DNA from: Tretioscincus oriximinensis
Taxonomy: Eukaryota > Chordata > Lepidosauria > Squamata > Gymnophthalmidae
Assembly (NCBI GenBank): GCA_022410635.1
Contig: JAJVDF010000584.1
Location: forward strand, 680,085 to 744,084
DNA: 64,000 bases
Reading direction: 5' to 3'
A program made the translations under genes and the position numbers. Numbering within the stretch: the stretch's first letter is position 1; every line of letters starts with the position of its first letter. Shown here piece after piece: positions 55,550 through 64,000 of the stretch. The notes below the pieces were generated by a model, which was not told the origin of the DNA, did no database searches, and was given only the letters and a program-made list of their open reading frames with translations.

Positions 55550-56750
55550 CTATGCTTGTGGATGGATTTTTCTCAGATTTAATAAAAATAGTGATATTGT
55601 AATGGGGATGCTGCCTTTCTCAGTGTTTAATTACGCGACTACCACAAGCCTAGAATTAAAGAAAGCAACAGAAAAAAAAAGGTTTTCATGCTAATTGCGT
55701 ACCCTTATGTGCATCCAGATATTCCGATTTCATTGTATCCGAATATTGTAAAATATATGGTGGAATAAGTATGGAATATGTGGATACATCCTTACTTAAT
55801 TCAGGATAGCCCTCTAATATGACAACTGCATATCTTTGTTTGATTACTGTAAGGATTTTAAAATATGTGTCCCAGAAACATAACCAGGATTTCTAAACCA
55901 AAATATTTCCCAATATGGCACCCGCAGAATCAACTTTCCTTCTCTTCAAAACGTTCCATGCACTTTTCAAAGCTCTCGGCTACAACGCTTATGCCACACA
56001 CTAATATGCTTCTCCGAGGGTGTGAGCGTGCAGACGTGTGAGTCCGCATTATACCCGCGCATCCATCCACCCAGCCTCCTGCCAGCCTCTTCACCTTCCA
56101 CAGCACCTTCAATTAATCTCTGTCAGAGGGTAATCAAAAGGAGAGGGGACTTGGGTGAATATAGATGTGTTAGCAATTAATCTAACTCAGTTTAATGGAG
56201 GAGGGGTTATGCTCAGCGGGAACAAGGAGCCATGCTTGGATGGCAACACGGATGGCTTTCATTAAGGGGGGAATAGGGGGGGAGATTATACAATACAGAA
56301 AAGAAGCAATGTTGGCTTCTGTTAAGCTGAAGTCCCTGTCAACACTGGCCTTATTCTACAGTCTTCTCAAATTTCTTAGGATATAGAAAAGGGACAAAAA
56401 GTAGGGACAAGGATGCTTTGGGGTGTGTGCAAAAAAGAAGAAGAAGAATTCTATTTCTATATGCTTGAAAAGCAAGAAAGAGAAAAGGGAAAGGAAAGGG
56501 GGAAGATGGGAGGGAGAGAGGGAAGGAATCACTTTCCCAGGCTTTTCCATAGTTTATCATGGACAAGGGACTCAACATCTATAAAATTAACCAACTTCAA
56601 CAAACTTTAGCACTTTTTGTTCTGAATAACTCCGTTCCAGGAAGGGTATATACAGGGATTCAAATATAAAGGAATGTTTCATTTCTTGAAATAGCAATAT
56701 TTTTCACTTTCCTATTTAATGAACCACTGAAGAAGAAAGCTTTGTTATTG
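55550..56750. other. Unassigned, with a candidate regulatory block 56100-56225
   Basis: 56100-56225 has CACCTTCAATTAATCTCTGT, GGGTAATCAAAAGG and GCAATTAATCTAACTCAG, with repeated AATTAATC cores. 56425-56525 is a GAA/GGGA purine run. No gene supported. Confidence 0.25.
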
Positions 56751-56754
56751 GGCT

Positions 56755-56885
56755 TGGTCATGGATGTGCTTTTAAACCATCTTTAGTCCTAGAATGAAGT
56801 AGAATGAAAATCAGAAAAAGTGTTTTTTTTTCTGATTTAGTCCTATTCTTCAGATGGTTTTAATAATATGTCAGTGNCCAGACCC
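56755..56885. mobile_element. Hairpin MITE (TTCAGGACTGAAGAT family)
   Basis: ATGTGCTTTTAAACCATCTT on the left is mirrored by CAGATGGTTTTAATAATATG on the right. An inner pair AAAATCAGAAA/TTTCTGATTT surrounds a T-rich loop. Confidence 0.7.
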
Positions 56886-57044
56886 AAATGTTTTTCTTAT
56901 TTATTAAAAGACCAGGGAACCACATATAGGTCTTCTAAACAATGGGAAAAGATTGAATATATATTTCCAAATGAAACTGCTTCTGTTTAGTACTCCTCAA
57001 TTTTACTAATCAACAGTAATTGAGCCTTTGTTCAAGGCATGACA

Positions 57045-57275
57045 AAAGCAAGCAAACAACAACATCTTTTGCTCTTGTAAGACAAATATTACCTGTAAAC
57101 AATTACATTAATCTAAATTATAATTAGATGAGCATTTGCATGAGTTACAGCCAAGCTTCTTTCTGCGGCACTTCCCTCTTTCAAAGTCTATCTTACTTAT
57201 ACCGCACCAATGTCATTGTTTTATTAATCTCACTGAAAAGGCAATTAATCATGAAATAGATGAGCCAGGAAGGAT
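57045..57275. promoter_or_regulatory. Candidate conserved enhancer-like block
   Basis: Repeat-free and AT-rich, with a forkhead-type TGTAAACA at 57094-57101, TAATTA at 57121-57126 and a perfect octamer ATTTGCAT (POU site) at 57134-57141, plus further ATTA cores. Motif clustering is seen; function and conservation are inferred. Confidence 0.25.
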
Positions 57276-57311
57276 GATAGAGAACACAGAATCCAATCTC
57301 TGGGACAGAAA

Positions 57312-57562
57312 TCCAAGCTAGCAACCTGGATAGCTTCAAAACAGGGTTAGATAATTTCATGGAAGACAGGTGTCTCGTTGACTATAAGGAGGGGAAAACA
57401 GGAAGTATTCATGAAGTGCCATTTGCAGGGAGTCAAGAACAGGTTTCTCCTTCTTCTGCTTGAGATTGTCCTAGTGAAACTGGTGCAACTGCTGTGGGGC
57501 AGAATGCTGAACTAGATGGGCTCTGGGCTGATTCAGCAAGGCTTCTCTTATGTTCTAAATCT
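57312..57562 (+). mobile_element. CR1 LINE 3' end, decayed
   Basis: AGCTAGCAACCTGGATAGC, GTTAGATAATTTCATGGA, CCATTTGCAGGGAGTCAAGA, GGGCAGAATGCTGAACTAGA, and the terminus TCTTATGTTCTA. Frames broken. More diverged than 49781-50372. Confidence 0.8.
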
Positions 57563-57734
57563 GCTGAACTTTCACCAAAGTGGGCTATCCAACTTCTGCT
57601 TAGTTGCCAACAAATCTACTAGTACAATATCTTTCACATGGACCTCATAAGGGTGGAAAGCAGACATTTTTTCCCAAGGCAGATCCTTATGAAAAATGAC
57701 AGCCATACAACGCATCACATGGCAAATTTTAAGG

Positions 57735-57835
57735 TCCTGTTTCTATACATATGTTTAATCCATCTTCAGTCTTGAAGATCTGGAATAAGCTAGGACTAGA
57801 TTAAAAGTATAACTGAGTTCTGACACACAGTTCTA
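57735..57835. mobile_element. Hairpin MITE (TTCAGGACTGAAGAT family)
   Basis: TATGTTTAATCCATCTTCAG, TCTTGAAGATCTGGAATAAG and AGGACTAGATTAAAAGTATA mark the two arms. Confidence 0.55.
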
Positions 57836-57839
57836 ATCT

Positions 57840-58568
57840 ATGTCTGGGCCTGAAGAAATGAACCATAGACACCACAGAATCATGGATCATACATCAAAAT
57901 TGCAACACATGGTGACCCTATATGGAAGAGTGAAAGGATGGATGGAGGAAAGTTACAATGTACTTCACCCATATTCTATTTTTCTCGTTTTCCAGATATA
58001 GTATTTTCTCCTGTTCTTTTTTGCTTGAAAACTAACCTGCGGGCTTTTGCTTCTCAAGGTTGGAGCCAAGTGCACCCACTTCCCTGTTAACACCTTCTCC
58101 CATCAACAGACTACTCTTGTGGCTTAACATTTTTCAGAATGTTATCATAACAACATTATTTTTAGGTCTTTGCTGGCTCCATCCCCTCCTCTTCCTCTCT
58201 TTTCCCTTTAGTCTTCTTCCTCTTGTGCCTCTTTGATGAGCAAAACAAAAGATTGCCATATATCACTGGTGATATAGAACAGTAGTAAGATCAACAGTGT
58301 GATCCTCTGTTAGGCTTGCAATGGAAGAGTCCCTCCGNCAGAGCATCCTGCCTTTCCCAAATTTGGCTAATGCCATTGGGCAACAGGAACTGGTATTTTG
58401 ATCTTTTCTTCCTTCCCTTGGGCTTGCAGAGCCCGACAGGAGCTCCTTTTAAACTGCAGTAGTTGCTAAGGAAAAAAAGATTCCAGGCCAATATGTTATG
58501 CAGCTTCTACCACCCTCGGCTCTCTTGCTTTCATCAAAAAGCTTTGCCTTATTTGGGGCCAGTAAGCT
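57840..58568. other. No recognised feature
   Basis: Pyrimidine-rich TCCTCTTCCTCTC run near 58190-58225; no gene or nameable repeat. Confidence 0.35.
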
Positions 58569-58570
58569 TA

Positions 58571-58965
58571 GGCCCTGTGCACACAAGAGATTAAAGCCTC
58601 TATGGGAGCGCAATCAAGGCGACCCCGGCACACAGGTTGTCAGTGATCCCCTCGCTACATTTTTCTGTGACTTTTGAGAGTGGAAACAGTCTGATTTTGT
58701 GACAGAATGCCATAAAATCCCCTCCCAAAACCGCTTGCCGGGGTGAGATCTCGGCTGAAGTTGCGCGAGATCACGCTCCTGGCAGCGAATCAGGGAGCCA
58801 CTTCTTCGCAAAGGCAGCATCTTGTATGTTGCCATGATGGAGGCATGCTTCTCGTGAGTAGGGCAGCGTCACCTCACAGGAACTAAAGTAAGTGTGTCTG
58901 GGAGAGCGATGGCTTATGTCCAGGTTATAAGCCTGCGTGGGCACAGGGTCTTCCTGGGTGGGAAC
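58571..58965. mobile_element. Probable DNA element with GCACAGGG-type inverted ends
   Basis: AGGCCCTGTGCACACAAGAG at the left and GCGTGGGCACAGGGTCTT at the right are imperfect inverted ends. The interior is GC-rich with GAGATCTCGGCTGAAG and GCGCGAGATCACGC, a further inverted pair. The target duplication is unclear. Confidence 0.5.
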
Positions 58966-58998
58966 ATGGCAATGTGTGGTCTGGAACTGCCACCTTCA

Positions 58999-59312
58999 TG
59001 ATAGAAGAAGAAGAAGAAGAACTTGGTTCTTATACCCCGCTTTTCTCACCTTTCAAAGGGACTCAAAGCGGCTTACAAGGATATATTTTGCCCGAAGGCT
59101 CACATTCTATCTTCCCCACCAGGCTATGGTGGTTCCCATGTATCTCCTTGCAGTCAGTTGCAATTTCTTGCAGTTCCTGCTTTCGAATAGNTGGGTTGGC
59201 TAGAGCTACAGGCTAGTGGAAGGTGCTCAGCCCTCCCCACGTCCCACACAGGGCTTCGAAACCCCATCNCCCAGGCGAGAGACGAATTCCTAAGCGACTG
59301 CGCTATCCGTGC
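58999..59312 (-). mobile_element. Full-length Sauria-type SINE
   Basis: Starts with the AGA tail complement, then TTCTTATACCCCGCTTTTCT, GGGACTCAAAGCGGCTTAC, CTGCTTTCGAATAGNTGGGT, box B complement GGGCTTCGAAACCCC and box A complement TTCCTAAGCGACTG. Mirror image of the copy at 14888-15195. Confidence 0.9.
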
Positions 59313-59604
59313 TAGGAACAAATGTTTCTAATCGCAGAACCAATGAGAGGTTTGGCAACATGCTTTGGTGCACCCCTAAATGGGCCCCTCAGAAGATAGG
59401 AATATGGGCATGTGCTTTTGGAATGCCTTCATTTTCCACACTAGGGCTAGCTGGTCCACTGGAAGACCTCAATCAGGTAATCTGCTGGTCATCAGGGCTC
59501 CTTTTATTTGAATTATGTTCCATCTAATGCAGATGACATCAGCGGTGGGCAGAACTCATAGATTATGTGAAGCAATGTGCCCTGAAGCTAACTACAAGGA
59601 CTTC

Positions 59605-59750
59605 TAGTATGATCCTGGTTCACTCTACGCTCCTACATGAAACCAGCTGGGTGANCTTAGGCTGGTCACAGTTCTTCAGCACCCTCTCAGCCCCATCTGC
59701 TTCAAAATGTGTCTGTTGTGAACAGAGGTACAGAAGATTTTGGTTTGAGA
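59605..59750 (+). mobile_element. Sauria-type SINE fragment (second subfamily)
   Basis: CTCCTACATGAAACCAGCTG, GTGANCTTAGGCTGGTCACA and GTTCTTCAGCACCCTCTCAG correspond to 25540-25620. Head and tail are lost. Confidence 0.6.
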
Positions 59751-59989
59751 AAAGCACTCCTCCTTCCAAGGAGGTTAGGGCAGAAAGGCCCCAAAACTCA
59801 AGTGAGCAGTTTATTTTGATCCTAAATACAATATTCAGACATCTGAGCCTTTTCTTTAGATAAATGTTGTTTTCAACCCCCTCTCCTTTTTTTCTAAGAT
59901 TCTCTCCACCTTCCTGCTTTCCTTCAGTGCTTGTCAGGAATGCTCCCATAATCCTAGGCTCCCCTTCAGCTCTGCATGCAGAAGTGAGG

Positions 59990-60350
59990 TTTAGCTCCCA
60001 TCTCTGGGCTTCTGACTTGGACTTTTAATATTTTAATTGAGTGAATTGGCCCAGAGTAGTCTATTGAACTCTACCTGACCTCTTAAATAACAGGTCAAGG
60101 ATTTAGCTTTTGTGGCTTTGACCCTTTCGTTATCTGCTAATGCTGCTCCTCTCTCAATTAGCTGCTTGCCCCGCACTTGGCAAAAGTTTGAATCCCTTTG
60201 CAGGCGCCTGAATGGCTTCCCGTCACATACACAAGGGTTGCATACAACTGTGGCCCTGCAAGGGAGATAATTTAAAGGACCTGTGGTGTTTTCTGCTGCC
60301 CCCTAGCCTCCACTGATGGAATCACACAACTCCAGATTTAACTGAACTCC
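59990..60350. promoter_or_regulatory. Candidate regulatory block with nuclear-receptor half-sites
   Basis: Repeat-free. TGACCT at 60076-60081 and AGGTCA at 60092-60097 form an everted/inverted pair. ATTTTAATTGAG and CTCAATTAGCTG are further homeodomain-like cores. No coding signal. Confidence 0.2.
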
Positions 60351-60416
60351 AGTTTGTACGGGATAACAAAGTTGAAAGATTTGCTTGTCCCAGCCCTTCG
60401 CGTTTTGGTTATCCAC

Positions 60417-60423
60417 ATTCTTG

Positions 60424-60460
<37 letters not shown>

Positions 60461-60584
60461 CCTAACTCATAAAGATTCTTTAAAATATATGCTCTGTTTA
60501 GGTGCAAATTCTTGCAATATATATATATTGCAAGAATTTGCACCTAAACAGAGCATATATTTTAAAGAATCTTTATGAGTTAGG

Positions 60585-60621
<37 letters not shown>

Positions 60622-60628
60622 CAAGAAT
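60417..60628. repeat. Perfect 212-bp AT-rich palindrome
   Basis: Two 106-bp arms mirror exactly about 60522/60523. Each contains ATTCTTGCAA, a (TA)n run, TTTTCCTAACTCATAAAGAT and ATGCTCTGTTTAGGTGCAAA. A third partial copy of TTTTCCTAACTCATAAA follows at 60632-60650. It could extrude as a cruciform; an assembly foldback is the alternative. Confidence 0.95.
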
Positions 60629-60962
60629 ATATATTTTCCTAACTCATAAATGGCAATTAGTATAGGAGTTAAAGTAAGAGAGGACTGTAGCTTCTTTGCT
60701 AAAACCAATGCAGAAGCATTCAACATATATATTACATCTCCATAATTGAAAGAAGGATGTCTGGAGGGTCTGAGAGGTACAATCCAGCTCAGGGGATGGC
60801 AGGTACCTTGGAAGAGTCTGTGCAGAGCTTGAAAAGCTTCTCTGAGAGCACTTGATATCTTCTTTCACCCCTGATGCTACCTGGTGACGAGGATGACTTA
60901 TCTGGGTCGCATTCTTCATAAGGTAATCATTGTCTTCATTGTTGTTGTTGTCATCATTGTTG

Positions 60963-61168
60963 GTTTTTATAATCCATTTTTCTCAAGACAGAGAGACAAC
61001 GTGACTTACATAACTTGCTGTTCTTCTCTTCACAACAGACACCTTTTGAAGTAGGTGGGACTGAGAAAGCTCCAAAGTATTGTGACTAGCCCATGGTCAC
61101 CCGGCTGGTGTAATGGAGGAGTGTGGAATCAAAACAGGAGATTATCAGATAAGAATCGGACAATTTAA
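60963..61168 (-). mobile_element. Sauria-type SINE, head interrupted
   Basis: AATCCATTTTTCTCAAGACA, AGTAGGTGGGACTGAGAAAG, TAGCCCATGGTCACCCGGCTGG and AATTTAACCA (head complement). The Penelope-like insertion at 61182 lies at its tRNA-derived end. Confidence 0.75.
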
Positions 61169-61181
61169 CCATAAATTCAGA

Positions 61182-61350
61182 GTAGTCAATTTCAGAGAAA
61201 TAGCCGTGTTAGTCTAGTAGAACGTCCAGCAAAGAAGCTAGCAGCTCTTTGAGACTAACTTGAGATGCATCTGAAGAAGTAGACGTGTCTACGAAAGCTT
61301 ATGCCAACCACTTTTCTCAAGTTAGTCTCAAGGTGCTGCTAGCTCCTTTG
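61182..61350 (+). mobile_element. Short Penelope-like insertion with hammerhead-like core
   Basis: Flanked by a perfect 13-bp duplication CCATAAATTCAGA (61169-61181, 61351-61363). The first half is an inverted copy of the 3' end of the unit (TTTCAGAGAAATAGCCGTGT is the complement of the end of 23-181). The second half is the forward unit, stopping at CTCCTTTG. The arms GCAAAGAAGCTAGCAGC and GCTGCTAGCTCCTTTG pair. Non-coding. Confidence 0.65.
61267..61304 (+). ncRNA. Hammerhead-like motif
   Basis: Stem I GCAT (61267-61270) pairs with ATGC (61301-61304). CTGAAGA lies at 61271-61277, stem II GTAGA/TCTAC uses 61279-61283 with 61288-61292, GAAA is at 61293-61296, and a one-pair stem III A61296/T61299 encloses GC. 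All core elements are in order, but stem III is minimal and stem I is only 4 bp, so activity as a monomer is doubtful. Confidence 0.4.
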
Positions 61351-61544
61351 CCATAAATTCAGATTGGTTCTCAATGGTGCAGTGAGAAAATGTACAAGCT
61401 GAAAATCACTAGCTTCTGTGGATAACTTTCTGTCCATCCCTACATCACACCAGGAAGACATTTTGAAACTGGAGACATTTTTCCATAGCTTTGAAGCTAG
61501 TGAAGGCAGGAGGCACCGGATATGCAGGCAATATGGCTAGGTGG

Positions 61545-62030
61545 ACATGATGACTTAAAAACAGCTACAATGCTATAATCCAGAATATAGCAGTCACTTG
61601 CCCGTGCACACCAAACATGTATATTCCGTGACCAATGCGCCTGTTCCACAACATCGCTTATTGATCTCATTGCAGTGCAGTCTTGAGAATTTTTTTTTAG
61701 TAACAACAACCAATAGAAACCTCTATGATCTTGATTGTTTCATCATCTCGCGTCTAATTTGTTCTTCTTCTTGTACTACTACTGTTACTACTACTACTAA
61801 GGTCAACCCAAGAAGGGGGAGCAGGAGCACGTGAATATGCACGTGAATATGATTGCGAGAATANGGGGGTTCTCCGGAACGATGCCTGAATATCTGAGCA
61901 ATAGTTTATTCCAAGAAAAAAAAGGCATTTATTGGAGTTGACTACTGAAAAACACTTAGCACTTGTGCCCGAGACTTCCTGATTGCGCTACGAACGAGGT
62001 AGAAAAACATTGTGAGCACATAGCTCCTGA
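61545..62030 (-). repeat. Unclassified 0.4-kb repeat, copy C
   Basis: Reverse complement of the 31.0-kb copy: CTACAATGCTATAATCCAGA at the left, TGAATATCTGAGCAATAG and GGCATTTATTGGAGTTGACT in the middle, GAGGTAGAAAAACATTGTGA and GCACATAG at the right. It is about 80 bp longer owing to an inserted (ACT)n-rich stretch near 61770-61800. Confidence 0.6.
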
Positions 62031-62034
62031 TTCC

Positions 62035-62985
62035 AAACAACATGGTGCTACTCAGCTTCATCATTTGCTTCCATAGCATTTTGCACATTATAGCTACAGC
62101 ACTGCAAATATTCAAGGAATATGGTGACAATGAGAACTATACTGCCTTTTTTAATCTGCCATGGGACAAACATCATTATTATCCTTCTGGTTGATAATAG
62201 CTGTGAGAGTTCTAAATCCAACAAGGATGATGCTCAGATTCAAACTTACATTGAGGCACAAAAATTGGCCTGATGATCCTGCTGTGTCTCTCTACATTTC
62301 ATAAAGATGATTGCAAATATTGAATGGTAACGCCCACTTTATGAACATCTCAACTACAAGATTGTGGTTGGATCTGCACTTATTGCACTGGACCACCCCA
62401 GAAGTAGCCTGGCCAGGATCCATTTAGTGGCAGCAGAAACAGTTCCAAAATACTCGGATAAGCCTTCAGCAATTGAAAGGTGCCTTGGTACACAGGTCCT
62501 TCTTTGATCTTCAGAGGGCCACTTACAGGTTCTCTGAGTACTAGGAACTAATATTCCTGGCTCAACCTTCCCTGGGGATACATTTTGGTGGTGNAATATT
62601 TCTTCTAGCTTAAAGAGAAGTTTAACATTCTTTCAGTAGGAGTGCCAATCTGCTTTCTCATCTGTAACAAGCCAACTGCAACAGGATTGCCTTGTACTTT
62701 GAAGGGTAAAATAGTTCAGATTCACTTGGAATTGGAAACTACTACTTTGGTAGTTCCTTAAAGATCACCACAGTACTGCCTTTTCTATTGTTACGGATGA
62801 ATGTCAATTGTTGTGAGCAGATGTGTGGACAAAAATGCACCAAATTACCTGTGTCCTTCATCTTTATTCCTTACAGCCAATCCTCTACTTGTGTTTGGAT
62901 TCAATGTATGGTCAATGTCTCTCTTCTTGTTAGAGATGCTCCAGGAATTTCAGGAGCCCTTGGTTGAAAAAACTGCTCAACCTTC
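62035..62985. other. No recognised feature
   Basis: Mixed sequence. Near 62600-62990 it could be decayed LINE coding sequence leading into the L2-like tail, but I cannot read conserved residues. Confidence 0.3.
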
Positions 62986-62989
62986 CTTC

Positions 62990-63085
62990 CATATTTTGAT
63001 ATTGTTATTTTAATATGTTATTTTGGTTTTTATTGTTAGTTGTCCTGAGATTTTCAAGCGAGCAAGCAAACAAACAAACAAACTG
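62990..63085 (+). mobile_element. L2-like LINE 3' end
   Basis: T-rich UTR with TTTTAATATGTTATTTTGG, then AGTTGTCCTGAGATTTTCAA and an (ACAA)n tail. Confidence 0.55.
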
Positions 63086-63316
63086 CATTAGCCTGTGTCT
63101 ATATCCTCTTCTGAGATATAATNTAGAATAAGATCCAGTGTCGAAAGGACCTATGATCCAAAGACTTGAAGTGTTTCTACTATGAAACAATTTGTGATCA
63201 GACAGGTGAAATGTTCAGTGTAGAGTAGATGTTCTTGGACTCGAACTCCCAGCATGCCACTGTATGCGCCATAAGTTGAACATCTAAGCCTTAGGGCATC
63301 TTTACCATTATCAATG

Positions 63317-63384
63317 CTGAATCCCTCTTTAAGCTGAATCCCTCTTTAAGCTGAATCCCTCTTTAAGCTGAATCCCTCTTTAAG
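63317..63384 (+). repeat. 17-bp minisatellite, four units
   Basis: Four identical head-to-tail copies of CTGAATCCCTCTTTAAG. Confidence 0.97.
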
Positions 63385-63519
63385 CTTGTCCCTCCATTTT
63401 TGTTTTGGATTACCGTGGAGCGTTTCAGTCTAAAAACGACACATTGACATACTGTGTTCATATTACTGTCTACTTGTGAGTTTATTTGGGGCCTTTGTTA
63501 GCACCCACTGATACTTAAT

Positions 63520-63770
63520 TTACACAGAGCTGGAAGCAGGGAAGAGGGAGGGTGGTGGAGTTAGTGAAGCCATGACATTAGCTTGATCAAAAGGGCCATT
63601 TCATATCAGGCTCATAAAAACCGCAGCTGCATCCAAAGCCCAAGGTCATGAAGTGTCATAATAATGCCTCCCCTCAAAACTAATCTCAGCCTCCGCTGGT
63701 AATATCCAAGACGAGGCATATTCTGCTGTTCTCTACTTAATCCTAGCTGGGTCTAGAGGTCCCAGGNCAG
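63520..63770. promoter_or_regulatory. Candidate conserved regulatory block
   Basis: Repeat-free. It holds TTGATCAAAAG (TCF/LEF-like, near 63584), CAGCTG (63624-63629), CAAGGTCA (nuclear-receptor monomer site, 63641-63648) and CATAATAATG. Clustered motifs are seen; constraint is inferred only. Confidence 0.25.
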
Positions 63771-64000
63771 CTTCAGTGTGAACATGGAGGTAGAATTCTC
63801 ATAGGCGGCTACAAAGAGTTTATACTTCAGCCTTAATGACTTTGTGCTTCTCAAGTAAACTGAGTGCTAAAGTCAGCTTATGGATTAGAATCAATAAAAC
63901 TTGGCTTGACAGTTTGCTTTACACATACCAAGTTTTTCTTGAAGAACATCCCTAATTAAATTATTTATTCATTTAGCGTATTTTCATTGGGTCATTTTCC

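Overview
The window looks like vertebrate nuclear DNA from a squamate reptile (lizard or snake). This rests on the repeat repertoire: tRNA-derived SINEs of the Sauria type, CR1 LINE 3' ends with the (TTAAGAACATAAG)n and (ATAGAATC)n tails, L2-like LINE 3' ends with AAAT tails, L1 remnants, many hAT and Tc1/mariner-type DNA elements, and Penelope-like insertions. The species cannot be read from the sequence. I find no operons, CRISPR arrays, rRNA, stand-alone tRNA genes or convincing host protein-coding gene. The window reads as AT-rich intergenic or intronic DNA. Isolated single Ns point to a draft or heterozygous assembly.

Layout. 1-9 kb: a palindromic Penelope-like insertion at 23-181, L2 and hAT fragments, CR1 pieces (2.9, 5.0 and 5.2 kb), an unassigned minus-strand ORF near a G-rich stretch (3.86-4.36 kb), two adjacent hairpins (6.15-6.44 kb) and a GC-rich hAT-type element (8.73-9.16 kb). 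9-18 kb: L2 end plus a four-motif microsatellite, SINEs, a solo LTR with a 5-bp duplication (15.5 kb), a foldback element with an 8-bp duplication (15.9 kb) and a mariner-type MITE with TA duplication (16.97 kb). 18-23 kb: a decayed pogo-type transposase, CR1 pieces and two large foldback elements. 24.3-25.2 kb: a nest of a hAT-type element holding an L2 tail and a Penelope-like element with a hammerhead ribozyme motif. 27-35 kb: SINEs, a 0.5-kb hAT element, an L1 reverse-transcriptase fragment, a 0.4-kb unclassified repeat and a MITE split by an L2 tail. 35.7-36.3 kb: an essentially perfect 293-bp tandem duplication. 37.5-41.1 kb: a degenerate minisatellite and a TTG/TTC/TTA microsatellite. 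47-54 kb: a hAT MITE, two nearly identical CR1 copies in inverted orientation, and an L2-like LINE with a long open reading frame. 54-64 kb: further MITEs, SINEs, a perfect 212-bp AT-rich palindrome, a second short Penelope-like insertion, and single-copy stretches rich in developmental-type binding motifs that may be conserved enhancers.

The most interesting signal is a set of three independent insertions (23-181, 24544-25065, 61182-61350). Each is flanked by a direct duplication of exactly 13 bp, each begins with an inverted copy of part of itself, and each carries a hammerhead-like core (CTGANGA, stem II, GAAA, very short stem III, stem I closing). Hammerhead ribozymes in Penelope-like elements are known. 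Assigning the two short insertions to that system is my inference.
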